From NCBI GenBank assembly GCA_965199105.1, contig CBDAQO010000002.1, positions 2,728,001 through 2,792,000 of the forward strand: 64,000 bases of DNA, written 5' to 3'. The translations under genes and the position numbers were made by a program. Source of the stretch: LMUY01 sp965199105. GTDB lineage: Bacteria; Pseudomonadota; Alphaproteobacteria; Acetobacterales; Acetobacteraceae. This document shows positions 32,096-40,626 of this stretch, piece by piece (within the stretch, counting starts at the first letter, position 1; every line of letters starts with the position of its first letter). The notes beneath the pieces were generated by a model, which saw nothing but the letters and a program-made list of their open reading frames with translations, did no database searches and was not told the DNA's origin.

Positions 32096-33097
32096 CTAAA
32101 AGAAGCGGATTTCGCCCCGCAAGACGGCCAGGCTAACCGCCGCGATCATCACCACGCCGCGGACCTCGTTCTGCATGTAGAACGGCGCCCCGAGCAGGTT
32201 CAGCCCGTTGTCCAGCATGCCGATGATCACCACGCCCACCAGCGTGCCCTGCACCGTGGCGCGACCCGGCTTGAACGCCGTCATGCCCAGGAAGACCGCC
32301 GTGAGGCTGTCCATCAGGTAGGGCTCGCCGGCACCAGGCTGCCCGGTGCCGAGCCGCGCGGTGAGCATAATGCCGCCCAGCGCCGCGCCGAACGAGGACA
32401 GCGCCAGCGCCAGCAACCGGCAGTGGTTGACCGCCAGGCCGGACAGCCTGGCTGCCTGGATGTTCGCACCGGTGGCGGTGATGGCCCGGCCGAAGCGAGT
32501 ACGGTTGAGCAGCACGTAGAACACCGCCACCACGGCCAGCGCGATCAGGATCGGCACCGGTATGACGCCGAATACCCGACCAGTGGCAATGGCGTAGTAG
32601 CTGTCGGGGAAGCTGGCGTAGATCGAGTCGCCGCCGTCATAGGCGTAGTTTGCGCCTAAGGCGATCGGCCCCATGGCGAGTGTCGCAATCAGGGACGGGA
32701 TGCGCAGCCGGGTCACCAGCAGCCCGTTCACCACGCCGATCGCGGTGCCAAGCAGCACTGGCAGCACGATGGCAAGTATCACCGGCAGCCCCGACCACAC
32801 CATCAGCCCGGCGGACAGCACGCCGGACAGCCCCGCCACCTCGCCTACCGAAAGGTCGAACTCGCCGCTGGCCACCGCCACGGTGAGGCCCGACGAGATT
32901 ACGGTCAGCACCGAAATCTGTACCAGGATGTTACGAATGTTGGCGGTCGAGACGAACCGCCTGCTGCTGGCGGCAAATAGGGCGAAGATCACCACCGCCG
33001 CCATCACCGTGCCGTAACGGGCGAGCAGGTCGTGCCACTGCCGCCGCGGCGGCTTGGCGGGGGTGAGGACGGCGGTTTCAAGTTCCGTGGTGCTCAT
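32096..33097 (-). CDS. Sugar ABC transporter permease (RbsC-like)
   Basis: A 333-residue permease of the CUT2 class with about eight to ten membrane segments. Conserved: GEFDLSVGEVAGLSGVLSAG, VNGLLVTRLRIPSLIATLAM (the coupling region), FGRAITATGANIQAARLSGL, and GTLVGVVIIGMLDNGLNLLG. One permease presumably forms a homodimer with the double ATPase, as in the ribose system. Seven bases separate it from the ATPase gene. Its order in the operon is substrate-binding protein, ATPase, permease. Confidence 0.92.
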   Translation of the reverse strand: MSTTELETAVLTPAKPPRRQWHDLLARYGTVMAAVVIFALFAASSRRFVSTANIRNILVQISVLTVISSGLTVAVASGEFDLSVGEVAGLSGVLSAGLMVWSGLPVILAIVLPVLLGTAIGVVNGLLVTRLRIPSLIATLAMGPIALGANYAYDGGDSIYASFPDSYYAIATGRVFGVIPVPILIALAVVAVFYVLLNRTRFGRAITATGANIQAARLSGLAVNHCRLLALALSSFGAALGGIMLTARLGTGQPGAGEPYLMDSLTAVFLGMTAFKPGRATVQGTLVGVVIIGMLDNGLNLLGAPFYMQNEVRGVVMIAAVSLAVLRGEIRFF

Positions 33098-33103
33098 GAT
33101 GGG

Positions 33104-34609
33104 TCAGGCCACCTCTAGCAAAAGTCGGTCTTCCGTAAGGGCGCCGCGCGGCACAGCGGGTGCCAACTCGCCGTGCGCGATGCAATGCACGCGGTTGCAC
33201 AGCGCGATCAGCTCGGCGAACTCGCTGCTGGCGATCAGCACGGCGGCGCCTGCGCGCGCAAAGTCCCGGATCAGCGCGTAGATATCGGCCTTGGCGCCCA
33301 CGTCCACGCCCTCGGTCGGGTTGTCCAGCAACAGCAGCGGTGGCGCGCGCTCGCCCGCCTGCATCGTGCGCAGCAGCCAGCGGCCGAATGCAACCTTTTG
33401 CTGGTTGCCGCCGGAAAGCTGCATAACGTCCTGCTCCGGCCCGGCGCATTTCACCCGCAATTGCGCAATCACCTCGCTCGCAGCGCGGCTCTCCGCACGG
33501 GCGCGCACGAAGCTGCCGCGACTGAAGGCAGGCAACGCCGCGCTGACGAGGTTTTCCCGCACAGCCAGCCCGGGGAACAGCGAGTTCTCCACCCGGTTGT
33601 CCGCCACCAAGCAAATGCCGGCGCCGATCGCCTCGGCCACGCTGCGCGGCAGGCGCGACAGGCCCGGCAATCTAACCTCCGCCGCCTGCGACGGGTGCGG
33701 CAGCCCGGCCAGCCGCTCCAGCAACTCGTTCTGCCCCGCGCCCAGCACGCCGGCGATGCCCACCACCTCGCCCCGCCGCAGCTCGAGCGACGGCACCCGA
33801 AGCTTCCCCACGCGAGCATCGGCCAGGCGCAGCACCAGATCCCCGGGCGCGTTCCCGTTCGACCAATCGGTGGCCTCAATGGTGCGCCCCACCATCAGCC
33901 GCACCACTTCGCCTGGGGTGGCGCTGGCAATCGGGCCGTCGAACACCTTGCGCCCGTCCTTCATCACGGCCACGCGGTCGCAATGCTCGAATACCTCGCT
34001 CATGTGATGCGAGATGAACAGGATCGCCAAGCCCCGCCGTCGCAGATCGGCCAGGAAGCCGAACAACTGCCGGCTTTCCGCGAGCGAGAGCGAGGCCGTG
34101 GGCTCGTCGAGGATCAGCACCGCCGGGTCCTTGGCAATCGCCTTCAGGATATCCAGGATTTTGGTTTCGCCTAAGGACAGCTCGCGGCATTCCCGGCTGA
34201 GGTCAATCGAAACGCCGAACCGGCTGGCCAACGCCTGCGCCTCGCGCCGCACCGCCCGGCTGTCGATCAGCCCGTAGCGCCGCGGCTCGCGCCCGAGCAT
34301 GATGTTCTCCGCCCCATCCAGGCACCGGATGATTGCCACCTGCTGATGCGCCACCGCAATCCCGGCTTGCTGCGCGTCCGCCACCCGGCGGAGGGTGACG
34401 GGCTGGCCCAGGATCAGGATTTCGCCGGCATCGGGCGGAGTCGCGCCGCACACCATCTTGACCACGGTGGATTTGCCAGCGCCGTTGGCCCCCACCAGCG
34501 CCAGCATCTCCCCCCCGTGCAGCACGAGGTCGACCGCATCCACCGCCCGCGTGGCGCCGAAGCTCTTGCTCAATCCCCGAACTTCCAAGCGGGCAGGTGA
34601 GTTGGCCAT
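33104..34609 (-). CDS. Sugar ABC transporter ATP-binding protein (RbsA-like, two ABC domains)
   Basis: A 501-residue tandem ATPase of CUT2 importers. The first domain has Walker A GANGAGKSTVVKM, signature-type ECRELSLGETKILDILKAIA and Walker B VLILDEPTASLSLAES. The second domain has a degenerate Walker A (GVLGAGQNELLERLAG), as usual in RbsA/XylG/MglA, with signature LSGGNQQKVAFGRWLL and Walker B LLLLDNPTEGVDVGAK. Complete; the ATG at 34609 lies 12 bases after the substrate-binding gene. Confidence 0.93.
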   Translation of the reverse strand: MANSPARLEVRGLSKSFGATRAVDAVDLVLHGGEMLALVGANGAGKSTVVKMVCGATPPDAGEILILGQPVTLRRVADAQQAGIAVAHQQVAIIRCLDGAENIMLGREPRRYGLIDSRAVRREAQALASRFGVSIDLSRECRELSLGETKILDILKAIAKDPAVLILDEPTASLSLAESRQLFGFLADLRRRGLAILFISHHMSEVFEHCDRVAVMKDGRKVFDGPIASATPGEVVRLMVGRTIEATDWSNGNAPGDLVLRLADARVGKLRVPSLELRRGEVVGIAGVLGAGQNELLERLAGLPHPSQAAEVRLPGLSRLPRSVAEAIGAGICLVADNRVENSLFPGLAVRENLVSAALPAFSRGSFVRARAESRAASEVIAQLRVKCAGPEQDVMQLSGGNQQKVAFGRWLLRTMQAGERAPPLLLLDNPTEGVDVGAKADIYALIRDFARAGAAVLIASSEFAELIALCNRVHCIAHGELAPAVPRGALTEDRLLLEVA

Positions 34610-34621
34610 TTAGGCGCGTCC

Positions 34622-35728
34622 TTATGCCTTGAGCCCCGCCGTGGCCCGGTCGCGATAGATGTAATAGAGGTCCGTCGCATCGTAGGTCGGCGTTCCAGCC
34701 GGCGGAATGTTCACGCCCTTGACCAGCAGCGGCGCCGGGAAGTCCACCGTCGGCACGGGCACGACCTCCTTCACCGGCCGGCCCTTGCCGACGATCTCGT
34801 TGACCATCCAACCGCCATAGGCGCCCCACAATTCGAAGGCCTGCGCGCAGGTCGCCACCATCGGATAGTTTGGGTTGCGCATGCGCTCGAGCGCCGTCGG
34901 ATCACCGTCGCAGCCGACGACAAAGATCTTGTCCTGCAGCTTATGCGCCATGATCACCTCGGCGGCAGCCATGGCCGGCTCATCCCAAGGGCACCAGATC
35001 GCGTCCAACTCGTCCCCGTAGCGGGTGAGCCAGTCATTGACGGCGTTCTGCGTGGTCTCGAAGAAGCCGGAATACTGGATCACCCGGTCGGCCTTGAGCG
35101 TGATCCAATCGTTCTCGGTTAGGATATCGCGCATCACCTTGCCGCGCTTGCGGGTGCCATGATGAAAGTTGGCGACGATGGCGCAGATATTGGCCTTGCT
35201 CTTGCCTTGGGCGAGCAGGTTTTCCACCATGTACTGGCCATAGGCGCCCCCCATAACCCAGTTGTTGCTGGTGATGTCCGCCAAGGCCGGCGCTTGCCAG
35301 CCGGAATCGAGGCTGAAGAACGGGATCTTGCTGGATTGCAGGTCCTGCAAAGCGCTGTGGGCGGCCGTGAGCGTGCCGAACAGCACCATGATCGCGTCGG
35401 ACTTGGCGGTGATGGCGTCCTCGATGTTGCTCACAAGCGCGCCGGGGTCACCCTTGGCGTCTGTCTGCGACACCTCCCAGCTCTTGTCGAGGCCCGTGGT
35501 CTTGAGCCATTGCTGGAACCCCGCCCAGGCGCGCTGGTCCGACTGTGCCGACATTTGCTGCGCCACCACGGCAAGCTTGATCGGCTTGCCTTCCGCAGCC
35601 TTGGCCGGGGTGCTGCCGACGAGGAATTGCGCCATGCTGGGTGTTGCGAGCGCCGCGGCGCCCAACCCCAAGCCGCGCAGCAGGGTGCGGCGTGAAGCGG
35701 TCTCGAGTGCGATGATTTCTTTGTTCAT
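34622..35728 (-). CDS. Sugar ABC transporter substrate-binding protein, Tat-exported
   Basis: A 368-residue periplasmic binding protein of the RbsB/peripla_BP_4 type. The N-terminus carries a twin-arginine signal: SRRTLLRGLGLGAAALATP, followed by a cleavage-like TPAKAAEG. The mature part has the expected QMSAQSDQRAWAGFQQWLK start, the central IMVLFGTLTAAHSALQDLQS, and VGCDGDPTALERMRNPNYP. It captures an unknown carbohydrate and defines the specificity of the operon. ATG start with GGAGGGGAC just upstream. Tat rather than Sec export suggests folding before export. Confidence 0.9.
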   Translation of the reverse strand: MNKEIIALETASRRTLLRGLGLGAAALATPSMAQFLVGSTPAKAAEGKPIKLAVVAQQMSAQSDQRAWAGFQQWLKTTGLDKSWEVSQTDAKGDPGALVSNIEDAITAKSDAIMVLFGTLTAAHSALQDLQSSKIPFFSLDSGWQAPALADITSNNWVMGGAYGQYMVENLLAQGKSKANICAIVANFHHGTRKRGKVMRDILTENDWITLKADRVIQYSGFFETTQNAVNDWLTRYGDELDAIWCPWDEPAMAAAEVIMAHKLQDKIFVVGCDGDPTALERMRNPNYPMVATCAQAFELWGAYGGWMVNEIVGKGRPVKEVVPVPTVDFPAPLLVKGVNIPPAGTPTYDATDLYYIYRDRATAGLKA

Positions 35729-35754
35729 TTAGTCCCCTCCTTCTTATGGTTGGC

Positions 35755-36993
35755 CTAAGACACGGCCTGGCCTTCATCGAACAGCGCAGCCACGGCTTGT
35801 GGTGCATCCCAATGCGGAACGTGCCCAGCGCCCGCAACCAGGTGGATGGCGACGCGGGTGGGCAAGCGCGCCACTTGCGTCCATGGAATGATCTCGTCGG
35901 CCAAGCCCCACACCACGCGCACCGGCATCGCCAGCGCCTCGAGGTCGGCCACAATGTCGATCTGCTGACGTCCACCCCCGGCCACCGCTTGCGCCAGCGC
36001 GGCCAGCCGGCCGGAGGCGAGCGATTGCGCCATCTCGTTCAACTGCGCCGGCGAAAGCGGTGCCGGGCGAGGCGACAGGCGGCGCAGCAAGTGCGCCAGG
36101 CCGCCCGCGCTCTGCACGGATGCCAGCCCATGCACGAAGTCGCTGTCGATAGCCTCGCCAACTCCGGCGGGCGCAATCAGGGTCAGTCGCGCCACGCGCT
36201 CGGGGTGCAGCCGCGCCAGCGCCACGGCAACGGCGCCGCCCAGCGAATGCCCGATCAGCTCCACGCGCCCGGTTTCGTCCAGCAGTCCGGCCAGCGGTGA
36301 CGCCAGCTCGGCGATGGTCTCAGCGTCCGCTGCGGTCGCCCCATGGCCCGGCAAGTCAGGCGCGGCGAGTGACAAGCCACGCCGGGTCAGATGCGGCGCA
36401 AGGGCGGCCCAGGTTTGCGCGTCGCCACCGAAGCCGTGCAGCAGCAACGCCGCGCCGCGGGCCTTCCCGGCAGCAGCCCAGCGCTTAACCGTGACCGAGC
36501 CGACCGCCGCCGCACCCGCAGTCCCAAGCGCGCGGATGTCGGCCGCCTCAATCCGTCCGCGCCGCCCGGTGCCGTGCAGGCCGGTCAGGTCCACGCCCGC
36601 GTGCCGCGCCAACCGCCGCGCGACGGGTGTCGCACGCGGGCGCTCGCCGCTGCGCACGGGTGGGGAAGGGTGGTCAACAACGGGTGCCTCGGCAACGGGT
36701 GCCGCGGCGGCGGGTGCGCGGGAGGCCGCGGGTGCCTCGGCCATGGCCGGCTCGCCCGCGGCCTCGTAGCGGCATAGCGGGGCGCCGACCTCCACGTCCG
36801 AACCCTCGGGCACCAGCAGCTCCACCATGGTGCCGTCCGCCAGGGCCGGTAGCTCCACCACGGTCTTGTCGCTCTCGATCTCCACGATGGTTTCGCCGCG
36901 GCGGAACGCATCGCCGGGTTGCTTGAGCCAGCCGGCGACGCGGCCGCTTTCCATGGTTTCGCCCAGGCGCGGCAGGGTGAGGGTGGCGATCAT
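35755..36993 (-). CDS. Acetoin-dehydrogenase-type E2 with lipoyl, E3-binding and alpha/beta-hydrolase domains (AcoC-like)
   Basis: A 412-residue protein. Residues 1-75 form a lipoyl domain with the lysine in EIESDKTVVELP (Lys43). After a Pro/Ala linker comes an E3-binding domain (ATPVARRLARHAGVDLTGLH with RRGRIEAADIRAL). Instead of the usual acyltransferase core the C-terminus is an alpha/beta hydrolase: LLLHGFGGDAQTWAAL, nucleophile GHSLGGAVAVALARLH, and the His in LVAGAGHVPHWDAPQ. This architecture is that of AcoC of acetoin dehydrogenase systems. The start overlaps the E1 beta stop by 4 bases (ATGA). The acyl product would be acetyl-CoA in the known family. Confidence 0.88.
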   Translation of the reverse strand: MIATLTLPRLGETMESGRVAGWLKQPGDAFRRGETIVEIESDKTVVELPALADGTMVELLVPEGSDVEVGAPLCRYEAAGEPAMAEAPAASRAPAAAAPVAEAPVVDHPSPPVRSGERPRATPVARRLARHAGVDLTGLHGTGRRGRIEAADIRALGTAGAAAVGSVTVKRWAAAGKARGAALLLHGFGGDAQTWAALAPHLTRRGLSLAAPDLPGHGATAADAETIAELASPLAGLLDETGRVELIGHSLGGAVAVALARLHPERVARLTLIAPAGVGEAIDSDFVHGLASVQSAGGLAHLLRRLSPRPAPLSPAQLNEMAQSLASGRLAALAQAVAGGGRQQIDIVADLEALAMPVRVVWGLADEIIPWTQVARLPTRVAIHLVAGAGHVPHWDAPQAVAALFDEGQAVS

Positions 36994-37985
36994 CGACCAA
37001 CCAGCCGTATCGCAGCCGACACGATCAGCCCCGCCTGCGGCACCGCGGCGGCCTCCAGCGCGGGCGACACCGGGATAGGTACGTCCTCACCGGCGATGCG
37101 GATCACCGGGTCCTCGAGGTAGTCGAAGCATTCCTCGCTGATCCGCGCCGCGAGCTCCGCCGCCACGCCCGCGGTCAGGTGCCCCTCGCTCACCACCATG
37201 ACGCGGCCGATGCGCTCGACCGACTCTGCCACCGTCTCCATGTCGAGCGGGTTCAAGGTGCGCAGGTCGACCACCTCCGCCTCGATGCCCCGCTCGGCAA
37301 GCTGCGCCGCCGCGTCCATCGCGGTGTGGACCATGCGGGAATAGGTGACGATCACCACGTCCTCGCCCCGCCGCCGCACCGCGGCCCGGCCCCAGGGCAG
37401 CACAGGTGCGAGCAGGTCGGTGCGCTCCTTGCGGGCGTATAGCGCCTTGTGCTCGATGAACACCACCGGGTCGGGCAGGGTGAGCGCGTGGCGCAGCAGG
37501 TGGTAGGCGTCCGCAGCGGTGGCGGGCATGGCCAGGCGCAGCCCCGGAACGTGCATCACCCACGCTTCCAGGCTCTGCGAGTGTTGTGCGCCAGCCGAGC
37601 GGCCGGTGCCGCCTTGGGTGCGCAACACCATGGGCACGCCGATCTGTCCGCCGAACATGGTGCGGATCTTGGCCGCCTGGTTGGCAAGCTGGTCCATCAC
37701 CAGGCCCAGGAAGTCCACGTACATCAGCTCGGCCACCGGGCGCAGGCCGGTCATCGCGGCACCCACCGCGACGCCCACGATGGCCGCCTCGCTGATCGGT
37801 GTGTCGATCAGCCGGCCCGCGCCGAACTGGCCGATCAGGTCCTTGGTAACGCCGTAGGCGCCGCCATAGCGCCCCACTTCCTCGCCGATCACGACGATGC
37901 GCTCGTCCTCGCCCATCGCGTCCAGCAGCGCTTGGCGCAGCGCGTCGCGGTAGGTGATCTCGCTGAGTTCAGTCCCGGCGTCCAT
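36990..37985 (-). CDS. TPP-dependent dehydrogenase E1 beta subunit (AcoB/PdhB-like)
   Basis: A 331-residue beta subunit of the two-chain E1. Conserved elements are YRDALRQALLDAMGEDERIV, VIGEEVGRYGGAYGVTKDL, RLIDTPISEAAIVGVAVGAA (cofactor-contacting Glu), VPMVLRTQGGTGRSAGAQHS and the C-terminal transketolase-type region VVDLRTLNPLDMETVAESV. It pairs with the E1 alpha encoded three bases upstream. Aco-type and pyruvate-type E1 beta chains cannot be separated with confidence by eye; the E2 partner points to the acetoin type. Confidence 0.9.
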   Translation of the reverse strand: MDAGTELSEITYRDALRQALLDAMGEDERIVVIGEEVGRYGGAYGVTKDLIGQFGAGRLIDTPISEAAIVGVAVGAAMTGLRPVAELMYVDFLGLVMDQLANQAAKIRTMFGGQIGVPMVLRTQGGTGRSAGAQHSQSLEAWVMHVPGLRLAMPATAADAYHLLRHALTLPDPVVFIEHKALYARKERTDLLAPVLPWGRAAVRRRGEDVVIVTYSRMVHTAMDAAAQLAERGIEAEVVDLRTLNPLDMETVAESVERIGRVMVVSEGHLTAGVAAELAARISEECFDYLEDPVIRIAGEDVPIPVSPALEAAAVPQAGLIVSAAIRLVGR

Positions 37986-37988
37986 CGG

Positions 37989-39008
37989 TCAGGCCCTCGC
38001 CAAGATGCGGTCGAGACGGGTTTGCAGCGGCTCCGGCTCCAGCTCGCCGGGAGCGAACACGTCGCGGAACAGCGCGTCCATCGGCGGCGCAGCGGCTTGC
38101 GCGGCAAACTCGATGGCATCGTCCATTTCTCGGGCGATGGCGGCATCGGCAGCGTCGAGCTCGGCCGGGGTGGCGCCGGCGTCCAGCAGGGCGCGGCGGG
38201 TGGAAAGCACCGGGTCCCGCTTGCGGCCCAGCTCCTCCTCCTCCGCGGTGCGATACGGGCTCTTGTCCATGCGGCCATGCCCGTAGAAGCGGAAGCAGGA
38301 GATCGCGAGGAAGCCCGGCCGCCCAGCCCGCGCGCCTTCCATCAGCGGGTCGGCAGCGGCAAACACCGCCCCCACGTCCTCGCCGTCGGCCAACCCGGCG
38401 GCCAGGCCCAGCGCCTCGGCGCGGTGGCCGAACTCCACCATGCGGGTCGCCTGGTCCACCCGTGTGCCCATCCCGTACTGGTTGTTCACGCAGACGAACA
38501 GCACCGGCAGGTCCCACAAGGCCGCCATGTTCATGCTCTCGTAGAGCACGCCCTGGCCCATCGCCCCGTCGCCGAAGAAGGCCACCGAGACCGCATCCAT
38601 CCCGAGCCGGCGGTAGCTGAGCCCGGCGCCCACCACGTGGGGGATGCCGCCGCCGACGATGGCGTTGGCGCCGAGATGGCCAAGCGCCATGTCCGCGATG
38701 TGCATCGAGCCGCCCTTGCCGCCGCAATAGCCGCTTTCCTTGCCGGCGATCTCCGCCATCATGCGCGCCGGGTCAGCCCCACGGGCGAGGAAGATGCCGT
38801 GCCCGCGATGGTGCGTGGTGAAGCTGTCGGACGGGCGCATGGCAGCGCAAACCCCGGCGGCCGCGGCCTCCTCACCGATCGACAAGTGCAGCATCGACCC
38901 GGCGGACAGCCCCCGCACATAGAGTTCGGCCACCCGCTCCTCGAACGAGCGGATGCGACGCATGGTGCGGTAGAGGTCGGTAAGCGGCAGGTTGGTTCGC
39001 GTGGTCAA
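37989..39008 (-). CDS. TPP-dependent dehydrogenase E1 alpha subunit (AcoA/PdhA-like)
   Basis: About 339 residues. The thiamine diphosphate motif is clear: GDGAMGQGVLYESMNMAALW and then NNQYGMGTRVDQ (GDG...NN). Also typical are IRSFEERVAELYVRGLSAGS, HRGHGIFLARGADPARMMAE and CFRFYGHGRMDKSPYRT. The TTG at 39008 overlaps the kinase stop as TTGA and keeps the conserved N-terminal helix LTDLYRTMRRIRSFEERVA; the ATG at 38963 would cut it. The subunit decarboxylates or cleaves an alpha-keto/hydroxyketone substrate and passes the acyl group to the lipoyl domain. Confidence 0.88.
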   Translation of the reverse strand: MTTRTNLPLTDLYRTMRRIRSFEERVAELYVRGLSAGSMLHLSIGEEAAAAGVCAAMRPSDSFTTHHRGHGIFLARGADPARMMAEIAGKESGYCGGKGGSMHIADMALGHLGANAIVGGGIPHVVGAGLSYRRLGMDAVSVAFFGDGAMGQGVLYESMNMAALWDLPVLFVCVNNQYGMGTRVDQATRMVEFGHRAEALGLAAGLADGEDVGAVFAAADPLMEGARAGRPGFLAISCFRFYGHGRMDKSPYRTAEEEELGRKRDPVLSTRRALLDAGATPAELDAADAAIAREMDDAIEFAAQAAAPPMDALFRDVFAPGELEPEPLQTRLDRILARA

Positions 39009-40513
39009 GCGGCGGACTCCTCGGCTGGCGCGCGCAGCGGCTTCAGGGCCGTGTAGAGGGCGGTGTAGCGGCCGTAGAGCTCGGTGTAGCGCGCCTGGTT
39101 GGCAGGGTTGGGTTCTACGCGCCGGCCCGGGCGCACGAAGGCCGCAATGCCCTCGTCGATGCTGCCGAACCGGCCGGCGCCGACTGCGGCCAGCACCGCG
39201 GCGCCCAGCGAAGGCGCCTCGCTCACATCCGGCACGCAGACGGGCAGCCCCGCCGTGTCGGCGTGGATTTGCAGCCAAAGCGGCGAATTGGCCGCGCCGC
39301 CGCCCAGGATGATCTCGGAGGCGCCGAAGCCCGCCTCGCGCATGCGGTCGATAATGGCGCGGGTGCCAAGCCCAATCGCCTCCATCGTGGCGCGGAAGAG
39401 GTGCGGCAGCCCGTGATGCAGCGACAGCCCGCTGATGGCGCCGCGGGCCAATGGGTCGGTGTGCGGCGTGCGGTTGCCCTGGAAGTGGTCGAGCATGAGC
39501 AGCCCCTCCGCACCCGGCGGCAAAGCGGCAGCCGCTTGGTTCAGCGCGTCGAAATCCAGCGTGCCGCCGGCCAGCCGCCGCAGCCAGGCGATCACCGAGC
39601 CGGTGGAGGTCTGCCCGCCCTCCAGGATGTAACGGCCGGGATACACCGCGTCCCGGTAGGTGCCCCAGAGGCCAGGCACGTGGCAGGGCGCGCTGCTAAC
39701 GCCGAACTGCAGGTGGGACGACCCGGTGATCAGCGCCAACTGGCCCGGCTGCGCCACGCCCAGCCCGATCATGCCGATCAGCGCATCCGCCCCGCCTTGC
39801 ACCACCAGCGTGTTGCGGGTGAGCCCCAGATGCTCGGCCGCTGCCTGCGTGAGCGGCCCGATCACCTGGCCCGGCGCAAGCACCTCGGCCGGCCACTTGT
39901 CCAACAGCGCCTCCAGCCCCAGGGCGCGCACCAGGCTCGCCGGCCAGCCGCCCTCCGCCGCGTAGTGCCACCGGATGGCCGCGTTGTTCAGGCTTGCCGT
40001 GCGGCGCCCAGTGAGGCGCAGGGTGAGGAAATCCTGGTATTCACATACCGTCGCCGCCCGCTCGAACACCGCCGGCTCGTGCCGCTTCAGCCAAAGCGCC
40101 TTGGGGATCATCCACTCCGCCGACACCGGTCCGTGCCCGGCTCCGTTCACCGCCAGCGCGGCGTCCCCCGTGGCCAGCACGTCGGCGGCTTCCGGCCCCG
40201 CACGCATGTCCATCCACAGGATGGCGGGGCGAAGCGCACGCCCGGCCGCATCCAGCGCCACCACGGTGCAGCAGGTGGTGGACAGGCTGAGCGCCTCCAC
40301 CTCGCCGCTGCGGATACCCGCCTGCGCCACCGCGTCCTGCACCGCCCGCCCGGCAGCGCGCCACCAATCCTCCGGGTCCTGTTCGGCGCGGGCGCCGGGC
40401 GCGAATTGGGTGGGGTAGGGGAACGATGCGTTGCCGACGCAGGCGCCCGACAAGTCAAACACCCGGGCCCGCAGGCTCTCCGTTCCACCATCGATGCCGA
40501 CCAGATAGGCCAC
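39005..40513 (-). CDS. FGGY-family carbohydrate kinase (pentulokinase-like), first gene of operon
   Basis: About 502 residues. The N-terminal FGGY domain begins YLVGIDGGTESLRARVFDLS (phosphate-binding loop), followed by ALSLSTTCCTVVALDAAGRA and PAILWMDMRAGPEA. The C-terminal domain has LLMLDHFQGNRTPHTDPLAR, ISGLSLHHGLPHLFRATMEA and the adenosine site EIILGGGAANSPLWLQIHAD. It phosphorylates a sugar or polyol; the cysteine-rich TTCC block recalls ribulokinase-type members, but the substrate is open. The GTG at 40513 is used because GGGAGG lies at correct distance; an upstream GTG directly abuts that site. Divergent SorC regulator. Confidence 0.88.
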   Translation of the reverse strand: MAYLVGIDGGTESLRARVFDLSGACVGNASFPYPTQFAPGARAEQDPEDWWRAAGRAVQDAVAQAGIRSGEVEALSLSTTCCTVVALDAAGRALRPAILWMDMRAGPEAADVLATGDAALAVNGAGHGPVSAEWMIPKALWLKRHEPAVFERAATVCEYQDFLTLRLTGRRTASLNNAAIRWHYAAEGGWPASLVRALGLEALLDKWPAEVLAPGQVIGPLTQAAAEHLGLTRNTLVVQGGADALIGMIGLGVAQPGQLALITGSSHLQFGVSSAPCHVPGLWGTYRDAVYPGRYILEGGQTSTGSVIAWLRRLAGGTLDFDALNQAAAALPPGAEGLLMLDHFQGNRTPHTDPLARGAISGLSLHHGLPHLFRATMEAIGLGTRAIIDRMREAGFGASEIILGGGAANSPLWLQIHADTAGLPVCVPDVSEAPSLGAAVLAAVGAGRFGSIDEGIAAFVRPGRRVEPNPANQARYTELYGRYTALYTALKPLRAPAEESAA

Positions 40514-40626
40514 GGTTCGCACCCTCCCAAGAGGCGCCACGCGGGGTTGGACAAACGTCCTACACCGCGACAATTGTTCTAATCGAAGCCTTGTCCAACG
40601 CCCAGACTTTTGTCAAGCACCGTCGC
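40514..40626. promoter_or_regulatory. Operator/promoter region between catabolic operon and SorC regulator
   Basis: A perfect inverted repeat, TTGGACAA (40547-40554) and TTGTCCAA (40591-40598), flanks a shorter palindrome ACAATTGT (40570-40577). The arrangement of symmetric sites between a SorC-type regulator and its target operon fits co-operative binding by a tetramer, the usual mode of the family. The sites would overlap promoters in both directions. Confidence 0.6.

Noticed and set aside
37449..39056. A 535-codon plus-strand open frame
   Set aside because: Antisense to the E1 alpha and beta genes, which have clear cofactor motifs; the frame is a codon-bias shadow.
39263..40582. A 439-codon plus-strand open frame
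   Set aside because: Antisense to the FGGY kinase gene, no recognisable motif.
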